From assembly GCA_963848825.1 (NCBI GenBank), contig CAWKFA010000001.1:148031-212030 (forward strand): 64,000 nt of DNA, in the 5' to 3' direction. The stretch is from CAVVSQ01 sp963848825 (GTDB taxonomy: Bacteria; Planctomycetota; Planctomycetia; Gemmatales; Gemmataceae). A program made the translations under genes and the position numbers. Under the pieces are notes generated by a model. It made no database searches and had not been told where the DNA came from. It saw only the letters and a program-made list of their open reading frames with translations. This document shows positions 37,096 through 45,725 of the stretch, in pieces (the stretch's first letter is position 1; each line of letters begins with the position of its first letter).

Positions 37096-38733
37096 TCACG
37101 CTGTTTTAATGCCGGCTGCCATTTCCAGCCCGAGTTCCTCGACAGCCACTTCACGCATGCGATACTTCTGCACCTTACCGGTCACCGTCATCGGGAACTC
37201 GCTGACAACCTTCCAGTAGCGCGGCACCTTGTATGTGGCGATGCGGCCCTTGCAAAAAGTGAGCAGGTCGGTTTCGGTAAGGGCAGTGCCCGGTTTGGGC
37301 ATGATCCAGGCCATCACTTCCTCGCCGTACTTGACACTTGGCACGCCGATAACCTGGGCGACGCTGACCCGCGGATGAGTGTGCAAAAAGTCCTCGATCT
37401 CGCGAGGGAAGATCTTCTCGCCGCCGCGAATAATCATGTCTTTGATCCGGCCCACGATGTTGACGTAACCTTCTTCATCCAGGACGGCCAGGTCGCCCGA
37501 GTGCATCCAGCCGGCCTGGTCGATGGCATTGCGCGTGGCCGCGGTATCGTTCCAGTATCCAATCATGACGCTATAGCCGCGCGTGCATAGCTCGCCGGGA
37601 GTGCCGCGCGCCACGATGCTGCCCTCCGCATCGATGATTTTGACTTCCACATGCGGATGCACTCGGCCCACGGTGCTCACACGTCGGCCGAGGGGATCGT
37701 CCCAGGCGCTTTGCGTCGATAGGGGCGAAGTTTCGGTCATACCGTAACCGATGGCGACTTCGGGCATGTGCATTTTGGTCACCACATTGTGCATCAGTTC
37801 GACCGGGCAGGGCGGCACCCGCCATCACGCCGGTGCGTAGAGAAGTCAAATCGAACTCGGCAAAACGCGGATGATCCAGCTCGGCGCAAAACATGGTCGG
37901 CACGCCATAAAGCGACGTGCAACGTTCGGCCTGAACGGTTTCCAGGACCAGGAGCGGGTCGAAAGCAATGCCCGGCACCACCATGCAAGCGCCATGGCTC
38001 GTGCAAGCAAGATTGCCCAGCACCATGCCGAAGCAGTGATAGAAGGGCACGCAGATACAGACGCGGTCGGACGCCGAATAACGCAGCAACAGGCCGACGA
38101 AGTAGGCGTTATTGAGGATATTATGGTGCGATAACGTGGCCCCTTTGGGGAAGCCGGTGGTGCCCGACGTGTACTGGATATTGATGGGATCGTCAAATTG
38201 CAGCGCTGCTTCGCGCCGATCCACGTCCCCTTCCGTGACGGCATAACTCATCTGATTGAAGCGCTCCCATTCCTCCTCCAAAACCAGCGCGCCTCCAGCA
38301 GCGGACAGCGGTCACGAACTTCGTCGAGCAGGGGCAGGTACGCGGTCTGTCGAAACCCCTCGGAAAGAAAGAGTACGCGCACACCCGCCTGATTGAGAAC
38401 ATATTCCAGCTCAAGCGCCTTGTAAGCCGGATTGATGTTGACGAGGATCAGGCCCAGACGTGCCGTGGCGTATTGCAGCACCACCCATTCATAGCGATTG
38501 GGGGCCCAGATACCGACTCGATCGCCTTTTTGCAGGCCCAGGGCGACGAGGCCACGTGCCGCGCGCGTGACCAGGTCCCAGAGTTGTCCATAAGTAATGC
38601 GAAAATCCTGGGAGCGCACCACCAGGGCCTCGCGCGTGGCGAAGCGTTCCACGGTGCGCCGTAAATTTGCCCCAATCGTTTCGCCCAGGAGGGGAATCGC
38701 CGAGGCACCATGCGTGTAAGAGAGACTTGTCAT
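37096..38733 (-). CDS. Long-/medium-chain acyl-CoA synthetase (AMP-binding), two frameshifts
   Basis: Activates a carboxylic acid to acyl-CoA through an acyl-adenylate. Motifs in order: QYTSGTTGFPKGATLSHHN (P-loop), IGYGMTETSP, GRIKDMIIRGGEKIFP (hinge), and the catalytic Lys in TVTGKVQKYR. The frame is broken twice: one base lost near 38287 (restores EARLVLEEEWERF) and one base gained near 37810 (restores MAGAACPVELMHNVV). Joined length is 545 residues, normal for FadD/AcsM relatives. Chain-length preference cannot be read from sequence. Confidence 0.85.
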
Positions 38734-38785
38734 GGCAACGATGGTAGCCACCAAACGGGCAAATGCCAAGTCTAGCTTCCGGCAT

Positions 38786-39352
38786 TTAGCCGCGGACGTC
38801 GAGGGTATTGCGATAGCGTTTGACTTCGCGACTAAGGGCTTTGTAGACGCCGAAGGCGAGCAGCAGGTCCAGAATCTTGTCGGCGAAGCCGCCGATGAAC
38901 GGGATGTAGGAGGCGGGAAACCACCAGCGCGACGTGATTATGGCCGGGATAAAAAGCCATACAACCAGGTGCGTGGTCCAGGCCATCGTATAGCGTTTGT
39001 CCCATAGCATGAGGCACATCAGCCGGCCATCGACAAACATGTCGACGAAAAGCCACGCGAAGCCGCCGCGTGTCGGACTCATGTTTTCGATCGAAGCCAG
39101 TACCTCGCCCGTCGTCCCGGGTCGCCTGGGCGCGGCGGCCGTGAACCTATCGGCACCGGTGGCGCGTTGCAAGCGTTCCGTCACTTTGTCCACGATTCTT
39201 TCCTCGAGCGCCTTGGTGTTTCTGAGCGCGACGATCTCGTCCTCAAGCTGCCGGACGCGCGCTTCCAAACTTGTGCCGCTGGGGGAAGGCTGGACATCCA
39301 TGGAGAGGATGACAGGCGGCGGACCATGCGCATGCGGGACAGGTTCGTTCAT
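38786..39352 (-). CDS. Conserved membrane protein with N-terminal coiled coil
   Basis: A 188-residue protein of unknown function. A polar, Pro-rich start leads into a predicted coiled coil (SLEARVRQLEDEIVALRNTK and following). Two hydrophobic segments follow in the C-terminal half, around YTMAWTTHLVVWLFIPAIIT and IPFIGGFADKILDLLLAFG. It lies between leuS and the acyl-CoA synthetase gene on the same strand, 16 bases after the leuS side, but shares no obvious pathway with either. Confidence 0.6.
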   Translation of the reverse strand: MNEPVPHAHGPPPVILSMDVQPSPSGTSLEARVRQLEDEIVALRNTKALEERIVDKVTERLQRATGADRFTAAAPRRPGTTGEVLASIENMSPTRGGFAWLFVDMFVDGRLMCLMLWDKRYTMAWTTHLVVWLFIPAIITSRWWFPASYIPFIGGFADKILDLLLAFGVYKALSREVKRYRNTLDVRG

Positions 39353-39404
39353 GACGTCTCGTTGGCGTTGGGCCGGTTGCGGGTGCATTTTGGCGTCGGC
39401 AGCT

Positions 39405-42380
39405 TTAACCGGCGACGATATTCACGAGCTTGCCTTTGACCACGATGACCTTTTTGATCGTTTTACCATCCAGCTGTGCGCGGATTTTGTCGTCGGCCAA
39501 AGCGATTTTTTCCAGGCTGTTCGGGTCGATATCGCTGGCAACCATCAGTTTGCCGCGCAGTTTGCCGTTGATCTGTACGGGAACTTCGATTTCGTCTGCC
39601 CTCAGCAGCGTTTCATCAAAGGTTGGCCAGGGTTCATAGGCCAGTGTCTTTGAACCCGTGGTCCCATGCAAGGCCTGCCATAACTCTTCGGCCAGGTGGG
39701 GCGCGAACGGGCTAAGCAGCAGCGTAAAGGTCTTGAGGACGGCACGGGGTCGTACCGTCTGCGGCGTGAGGTGGTTGGTGAACTCCATCATGGCCGCAAT
39801 GGCCGTGTTGAAGGAGAGTTTATCCAGGTCCTCGGTGACCCGTTTGGTGGTCAGGTGGATGAGCCTTGTCGTCTCTTTATCAGGCTCCACGTCGGCGACA
39901 GCGTCCTGCAGCTTCATCTCCTCACTACGATCGTCGATGATCAGCCGCCACACGCGATTAAGGAAACGAGAGACGCCCTCCACGCCGCGCATGCTCCAGG
40001 GCTTGGTCGCCTCGAGGGGGCCCATGAACATCTCGTACAGCCGCAGGCTGTCGGCGCCGTAAGCATCCACCACTTTGTCAGGATTGATGACGTTGTCGCG
40101 GCTTTTGGACATCTTGAAGGCACGGGCATCGATGCGCACCGCATGATCTTCCTTCAGAACGAATCCTTCCCCCTTTTTCTCCACCAGATCTTCGGACAAC
40201 TTGACCGGCGTATAGCCTTCGGCATCTTTTACCCGGGCGACCGAAAGCCATTTGCCGTCCAGTTGAAAGCCGGTGTACTCCATCTCACCCAGGATCATGC
40301 CCTGGTTTACCAGCCGCTGGAATGGCTCGGCGGTCGTCACATGTCCGCGATCATAAAGCACCTTGTGCCAAAAGCGTGAATACAGCAAATGCAGGACGGC
40401 ATGCTCGGCACCGCCGATGTAAAGATCGATTGGCAGCCAGTATTTTTGTTTGGCGGGGTCGCAAAGCTGCTTGGAATTTTTCGGATCGATAAAGCGCAGG
40501 TAATACCAGCATGAGCCAGCCCACTGGGGCATGGTGTTGGTTTCGCGCTTATAGTTTTTGCCGTTGCGCGTGACGTTCACCCAGTCATGTGCCTTGCCAA
40601 GCGGCGGTTGTGCCTGTCCGGAGGGTTTGAAATCCTCCAGGTCGGGCAAACGCAAAGGCAGATCGGCGAGCGACAGGGGTTCGACAATGCCTGTGGGCTT
40701 GCCGGCGGCATCGACTTCATGCAGGAGCGGAAACGGCTCGCCCCAATAGCGTTGCCTGCTGAAAAGCCAATCGCGCAGCTTGTAATTGATCTTCTTTTGG
40801 CCTTTTTTCGTCGCTTCGAGCCAATCGATGATCTTTTCCTTGAACGTCGCGGTCGGCATGCCATCGAAGGAGCCGGAATTGAAAGCGATGCCTTCGGCGA
40901 CGTAGCATTCGGCAAAGAGGTGCGTATGGTTTTTGTAGAAAGAGATAGTAACCTTCAGCGGATCGCTGCCTTCGTTTTTCCATATTTTCAGGGCGCGGCC
41001 GAGCACTTCGACGTCGAACTGCGACAGGGTCTCCGCGCGCGGATCGGGCCTGGTTAGACTGCCGGCGACCGCAGACATGCCGTCCTTGTTTTCCAGCTTT
41101 GAGAGGACTTTATAGACCTCGGTTTGCATGAGCCATGCCGCGGGAGGCAGCACGACGGGACGAATGGGGAGGCGGAATTGCGTGGCAAACTCAAAATCAC
41201 GCTCATCATGAGCCGGCACGGCCATGATCGCGCCGGTGCCGTAGCCGGCCAGGACATAGTCGGCAATCCATATCGGAATCGATTCCGAGTTTAGTGGATT
41301 GATGGCGAAGGCGCCGGTGAACACGCCAGTTTTTTGCTTGGCGAGTTCAGTGCGCTCCAGGTCGCTTTTGCGAGCGGCCTGGGCCTTATAGGCGATTACA
41401 GCCTGCCTTTGAACCGGGGTCGTGATGCGCTCAACCAGCGGGTGCTCGGGTGACAGCACCATGTAGGTGGCGCCGAAGAGCGTATCCGGCCGGGTCGTAA
41501 AGACGCGCAGCGACTGTTCGTTTTGAATAAGGGCTTGCGGGTTGGCTCCGACCGACTCGGCCATCTTTAAGCGAAAGTCTACTTCCGCGCCAACGCTCCT
41601 GCCGATCCAGTCACGTTGCATTTTCTTGATCGACTCGGGCCAGTCGACCAGGGCCAGATCATTCTCCAGGCGGTCGGCATAGGCGGTAATGCGCAATAGC
41701 CATTGGCGAAGGGGCATGCGCACTACCGGATGCCCGCCCCGTTCGGATTTGCCATCGATGACTTCCTCATTGGCCAGGACCGTCCCGAGTGCCTCGCACC
41801 AGTTGACGGGCACCTCGGCCTGGTAAGCAAGCCGCCAGGAGTCCTGGTATTTGCGTACGGCATCGGCGCCGGCCTCCGCCACAGTTGGTGGAATGGGCAG
41901 CTCGCGGATGGGCAGGCCCTTGTCGATGGAGGCGTCGTACCAGGTGTCGTACAACTCCAGAAAGATCCACTGCGTCCACTTGAAGTACTCGGGATCGGTG
42001 GTGTCGACTTCGCGGTCCCAGTCGTAACTGAAGCCAAGCATTTTGATCTGGCGGCGAAATTCGTTGATGTTTTTTTGGGTCGTGACGCGCGGATGGGTGC
42101 CGGTGCTTATGGCATATTGTTCGGCAGGCAGGCCAAAAGCATCCCAGCCCATGGGATGCAAGACATTGGCGCCGCGCATGCGCCGGTATCGGGCGAGAAT
42201 GTCGGTCGCGGTGTAGCCTTCGGGATGGCCGACATGGAGGCCCGCGCCCGAGGGATACGGGAACATATCGAGGATGTAGTATTTCGGTTTGTCGGAAACG
42301 TCCGGGGTACGAAAAGTTTTGTGTTCCTCCCAGTAGCGCTGCCAACGCGGTTCAATCACTTTGGGGTTGTACGACGGCAT
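39405..42380 (-). CDS. leuS: Leucyl-tRNA synthetase
   Basis: Class I aminoacyl-tRNA synthetase. The 991-residue frame is intact. The HIGH-type motif is in YPSGAGLHVGHPEGY near residue 45, the KMSKS loop in ARAFKMSKSRDNVINPD, and the editing (CP1) domain includes FTTRPDTLFGATYMVLSPEH. The protein is ~130 residues longer than the Escherichia coli enzyme; the extra length seems spread over the region between the editing domain and the KMSKS loop. Essential for translation. Confidence 0.97.
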   Translation of the reverse strand: MPSYNPKVIEPRWQRYWEEHKTFRTPDVSDKPKYYILDMFPYPSGAGLHVGHPEGYTATDILARYRRMRGANVLHPMGWDAFGLPAEQYAISTGTHPRVTTQKNINEFRRQIKMLGFSYDWDREVDTTDPEYFKWTQWIFLELYDTWYDASIDKGLPIRELPIPPTVAEAGADAVRKYQDSWRLAYQAEVPVNWCEALGTVLANEEVIDGKSERGGHPVVRMPLRQWLLRITAYADRLENDLALVDWPESIKKMQRDWIGRSVGAEVDFRLKMAESVGANPQALIQNEQSLRVFTTRPDTLFGATYMVLSPEHPLVERITTPVQRQAVIAYKAQAARKSDLERTELAKQKTGVFTGAFAINPLNSESIPIWIADYVLAGYGTGAIMAVPAHDERDFEFATQFRLPIRPVVLPPAAWLMQTEVYKVLSKLENKDGMSAVAGSLTRPDPRAETLSQFDVEVLGRALKIWKNEGSDPLKVTISFYKNHTHLFAECYVAEGIAFNSGSFDGMPTATFKEKIIDWLEATKKGQKKINYKLRDWLFSRQRYWGEPFPLLHEVDAAGKPTGIVEPLSLADLPLRLPDLEDFKPSGQAQPPLGKAHDWVNVTRNGKNYKRETNTMPQWAGSCWYYLRFIDPKNSKQLCDPAKQKYWLPIDLYIGGAEHAVLHLLYSRFWHKVLYDRGHVTTAEPFQRLVNQGMILGEMEYTGFQLDGKWLSVARVKDAEGYTPVKLSEDLVEKKGEGFVLKEDHAVRIDARAFKMSKSRDNVINPDKVVDAYGADSLRLYEMFMGPLEATKPWSMRGVEGVSRFLNRVWRLIIDDRSEEMKLQDAVADVEPDKETTRLIHLTTKRVTEDLDKLSFNTAIAAMMEFTNHLTPQTVRPRAVLKTFTLLLSPFAPHLAEELWQALHGTTGSKTLAYEPWPTFDETLLRADEIEVPVQINGKLRGKLMVASDIDPNSLEKIALADDKIRAQLDGKTIKKVIVVKGKLVNIVAG

Positions 42381-42467
42381 GAACCAGCCTCATCCTTCCG
42401 AAGGGAAAAGCAAACCGTTAACCTACCCCTCGTCTGGAAAGGCGTCAACCGCCCACCGTGCGGAGCC

Positions 42468-43937
42468 TCAAGGCATGCTTTTGACTTCCACCACCTTGAA
42501 ATTCAATTTCCCCAGGGTGGTCAGCAGGTTCTTGGCGGCTTTTTGCTCGGTGCCAAAACAAATGTGGGTGGCATCGATTTCTGTCTCGCGCAGGCTGGCA
42601 TCCACCGGCACCCAGTTGCCGCCGAGCACAACCTCGTTCCAGGCGTGGCCCGCGAAGGCTTTTTGATCGTCCCCGGCGTAAAGCAGGCCGGATACTTCCC
42701 GTGCCGGGACGCCGGCGGCCCGCGCCAGGGTGGTGACCAGCAGTGCATACGATTTGCAATCGCCCGTCTTTTTATCGAGGAGATCGTGAATCGTCGGTAT
42801 CGACACGCGCGGCGTCGGGTTTACGAATCCGTTGACGAACTGAACAATTCGCCGCACCTTTTCCTCGGGAAGTTGCGCTTCACCGACGGCTTTCGCGGCG
42901 AGGGCCTGCACACGCGGATGGCTGATGGGATACGTCAGGGTTTCTTCAAGTCCGCTCGCCCTCTCTCGTTCCGTGGCCGGCGCGGCCTTGCCATATTTCT
43001 TGCCCAGTTTAAGAAGACGGCTGCCCGCCGGGCCCGCCGCGACCTGTTGGCGGGGCCCGTCTTCGAATATCTCGCCCGCGAGGCCGTCGACCTGGAGCAC
43101 AAGCTCCGTCACCTTTTTGGTCAACCCGAGCGCCCGATCGCTCCTGGCCATGCCCAGGACAAAGAGATCCTGGCTATACTCGGTGTTCTTGGCCTGTTCT
43201 TCCGTTTCCAGGCGAATTTCGAATGCGGCGATGACGCTTGACAGGGTGCGGCCCTGGTCATCGTGTCGGGTCAAGTAGTTGACCATGAGTTCGCGGTCCT
43301 CATTCTCCACCTCGAAGTAGCGCACGTTGACGCCGCCGGCGAGGCTCGATTTGACGCCGACGATCTTACTTTTTCTCAGGCGATTCTTGATTTCCTTGAC
43401 CTCGAATTCCTTGGAATCCATGGCGTCCCCCACCTGGGGATCATGCCGAAACCATAGGTCCAGCGCCAGAGCATCCGCCAAGTTGTAATCGACGGACGCC
43501 AGTATTTTCTTCGAGACCTCCTGGCCGGTCCGGTAGGTGAAGTCTAGCCCTTTGGCTGTGCGCACCAGCGAGGCGGTTTCCGGGGGAGTCGGTTCGAAGC
43601 GTTGTTCGTGCTCCGCGTGCAGTAAACGGTAGGGGGGACTATCTTCAAACGTCATCGTTTGTTTGCTAAAAAACTCCGTTTTCATCTTGGAGGCCGCCAG
43701 CTTCATGCTGAAAGTGCCCGACTCCCGGATGGTCGAGCCGACTCGGTCCCGCGCCAGGCAAAAATAGCCGACTTTTTTTTCCTTGAGATAAACGCCATAC
43801 CAATCGGTGTGCAACAGGGACTCGATGTCCTTGGCGCTGAGGACGGGCAGCCTTGCATCCTCGCCCCTGGAGGCGGGGGCCGCGACCAGCGAAAGAACCA
43901 GAAACAAACCAATGAAGCGATTGAACCGCGATGACAT
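42468..43937 (-). CDS. Secreted transglutaminase-like domain protein
   Basis: A 489-residue exported protein with a signal peptide (about residues 1-28). The transglutaminase-like triad is visible near the C-terminus: Cys in DKKTGDCKSYALL, His in AGHAWNEVVLGG, Asp in WVPVDASLRE. The preceding ~340 residues are a beta-rich domain of unknown role. Proteins of this kind in bacteria are mostly peptidases or amidases rather than cross-linking enzymes; the target is unknown. Confidence 0.8.
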   Translation of the reverse strand: MSSRFNRFIGLFLVLSLVAAPASRGEDARLPVLSAKDIESLLHTDWYGVYLKEKKVGYFCLARDRVGSTIRESGTFSMKLAASKMKTEFFSKQTMTFEDSPPYRLLHAEHEQRFEPTPPETASLVRTAKGLDFTYRTGQEVSKKILASVDYNLADALALDLWFRHDPQVGDAMDSKEFEVKEIKNRLRKSKIVGVKSSLAGGVNVRYFEVENEDRELMVNYLTRHDDQGRTLSSVIAAFEIRLETEEQAKNTEYSQDLFVLGMARSDRALGLTKKVTELVLQVDGLAGEIFEDGPRQQVAAGPAGSRLLKLGKKYGKAAPATERERASGLEETLTYPISHPRVQALAAKAVGEAQLPEEKVRRIVQFVNGFVNPTPRVSIPTIHDLLDKKTGDCKSYALLVTTLARAAGVPAREVSGLLYAGDDQKAFAGHAWNEVVLGGNWVPVDASLRETEIDATHICFGTEQKAAKNLLTTLGKLNFKVVEVKSMP

Positions 43938-44113
43938 ACTGCACTCCATTACATAAGTTGACAGGCCGGTCTTGGCGATTTCGGCCTGCGTGCCGATTGG
44001 GGGGATGAAGTTGCCGATTATGCCTTTTATATCATTTATACCACGTATAACGGGTGTGATGCCAAGGCCGAGAAAGGAAATAACTCGGTTCTGTTTTAGC
44101 GCGCTGCATTTGG

Positions 44114-44141
44114 TTGCAGTGGCGTGCAGAACCGTTACAAT
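44114..44141 (+). promoter_or_regulatory. Sigma70-like promoter for the small membrane protein gene
   Basis: TTGCAG (44114-44119), a 16-base spacer and TACAAT (44136-44141), ending 35 bases before the start codon at 44177. Sequence match only. Confidence 0.5.
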
Positions 44142-44176
44142 GTTGCTTCATCCAGCGGTTTGGGAAAGGATTGTCG

Positions 44177-44362
44177 ATGGAAAAATGGTTTTGCTGGGGG
44201 GCCATAGGCACCTCGGCCTTCTTGTTTCTTTTGTTTGTCCTCGACCTGGTGACCAAATCCATTCCCTTCGGGGGGCTCAGCGCGCTGGTTGATATCCTCG
44301 GATCCATCGGCTGCGCGCTGGTGGCTTACCTTGGTTGGGACGCCCTAAAAGATCTTCGTTAA
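44177..44362 (+). CDS. Small membrane protein, 61 residues
   Basis: MEKWFCWGAIGTSAFLFLLF begins a first hydrophobic helix, followed by a short turn and a second helix (VDILGSIGCALVAYLGW). AAAGGA lies seven bases before the ATG and a good promoter upstream. Small two-helix proteins of this type are common in planctomycetes; function unknown. Its 3' end overlaps the convergent next gene by 18 bases. Confidence 0.65.
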   Translation: MEKWFCWGAIGTSAFLFLLFVLDLVTKSIPFGGLSALVDILGSIGCALVAYLGWDALKDLR

Positions 44363-44740
44363 CAACCAGCCGGCGGCGCCCGTGGCCGCCAGCACCAACA
44401 CCACCAACATCCCTTTCACGGACCCCCCGATCCCTTCGCTCGGCGTTTTGATCCCTTTCTGAAAACGTACCTCATCCCCCGGAAGCCATGGCGTCGTGCA
44501 TTGCGACAGCGATTGGTCTACCCAGGTATTGACAGACGCGGGTGCAGGTTCGGCATGGTGTTCCTGCCGCCTGGCAAGGACGGGCTTCGCCAGCAGCGTA
44601 TCCGTCGGACGGCTCTGGCTCACGTCGGCCTGGGGAATTCGCACCACGCTCGCGCACTGCGGGCATTTGACTTTGCGGCCGGCATATTCTTCCTTGGCCT
44701 TCATCGCCTTGCCGCAATTGCAGGAAAAAAGGATCGACAC
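44345..44740 (-). CDS. Zinc-ribbon protein with C-terminal membrane anchor
   Basis: A 131-residue protein: an N-terminal ribbon (FSCNCGKAMKAKEEYAGRKV, then CPQC), a polar linker rich in Pro and Gln, and a single C-terminal hydrophobic helix (GMLVVLVLAATGAAGWLL), so the ribbon should face the cytoplasm if tail-anchored. The GTG start follows GGGAG and puts the ribbon at the N-terminus as in related planctomycete proteins; an ATG eight codons upstream has no ribosome-binding site. Function unknown. Confidence 0.6.
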   Translation of the reverse strand: MSILFSCNCGKAMKAKEEYAGRKVKCPQCASVVRIPQADVSQSRPTDTLLAKPVLARRQEHHAEPAPASVNTWVDQSLSQCTTPWLPGDEVRFQKGIKTPSEGIGGSVKGMLVVLVLAATGAAGWLLTKIF

Positions 44741-44833
44741 GAGCGTTCTCCCGGCACTGGTCATGGATTTTTGTTTGGTGATTTTAAACCATCCGTCTAA
44801 AATCATCAATCTAAATCAACCCGAGGGCCCGCG

Positions 44834-45321
44834 ATGCGTCACGTACTGTCCGCTCTTGTGCAAAATCAACCCGGTGTGCTTGCCCATGTCTCCGGCATGC
44901 TGGCCTCGCGCGGGTTCAACATCGATAGCCTGGCCGTGGGTGAAACGGAGGACCCGGGCCTTTCGCGCATGACGTTCGTCGTGCATGGCGACGACGGCGT
45001 CCTGGAACAGGCCCGCAAACAACTCGACAAGATCGTTTCCGTGGTTCGGGTGGACGACATCAGCAGCGAGAATTACGTCGAACGCGATCTCATGCTTATC
45101 AAGGTGAACGCCTCCCCCTCGCAACGGGCCGAGATTGCATTGCTCGTGGAAATGTTTCGCGCCGTGTCGTCGATATCAGCGCCGACACGATGATGATCGA
45201 AGTTTCCGGTCAGGAAAGCAAAATCGAGGCCTTCATCGAATTGATGCGCCCCAAGGGAATTTTGGAGCTGGCCAGGACCGGACGGATCGCGCTCATTCGC
45301 GGCATCCGGCAGAAAGCCTGA
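44834..45321 (+). CDS. ilvN: Acetolactate synthase small (regulatory) subunit, one frameshift
   Basis: Regulatory subunit for branched-chain amino-acid synthesis, carrying an ACT domain that binds valine: RHVLSALVQNQPGVLAHVSG at the N-terminus. The sequence as given stops at 45193. One more C at 45162-45163 restores FRARVVDISADTMMIEVSGQ and the normal C-terminus GRIALIRGIRQKA with a stop at 45319-45321 (162 residues). The large subunit and ilvC are not in the window. Confidence 0.92.
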
Positions 45322-45391
45322 TCCGGGCGAACACCTTGATGTGAGTTGCGTGGGACGGCGTCCACGCCTAGTTTTTTCTTACGGAGCCCTT

Positions 45392-45694
45392 ATGCCCCTT
45401 CACCAGCCGTTTGTCAGTCGTAAAGTTCAGCCGGCATTGCAAGCGGTGCTGGATAAACTCGAGCCGGGCACCAAAATTCGCATCACCCAGACCCTGCGCG
45501 TCGGCCTGCAAAGCTGGCCGGCCGTGGTCACAGGCACGTTTCGCCATTACGATTCCCTGGCCACGGGCCTGGCCACGCAACGGCTGCCGCAGGATGACAT
45601 CATCATCCCGATTGTTCACTTCACCAAGGACCCACACGGCGAACTGTCCAGCGTGGCGCTGGATGAGCAAACGCAAATAGAAATAGTCCCCTGA
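45392..45694 (+). CDS. Small conserved protein of unknown function
   Basis: A 100-residue protein, not recognised. Residues 20-90 look like a small beta-barrel: GTKIRITQTLRVGLQSWPAV, then TGTFRHYDSLATGLATQRLP and DDIIIPIVHFTK, reminiscent of SH3-like modules. An ATG with GGAG upstream is used. It follows ilvN on the same strand and could be co-transcribed with it. Confidence 0.55.
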   Translation: MPLHQPFVSRKVQPALQAVLDKLEPGTKIRITQTLRVGLQSWPAVVTGTFRHYDSLATGLATQRLPQDDIIIPIVHFTKDPHGELSSVALDEQTQIEIVP

Positions 45695-45725
45695 CTCCTG
45701 CTGTTGCCGGCGCGGGCCGCGCGGC

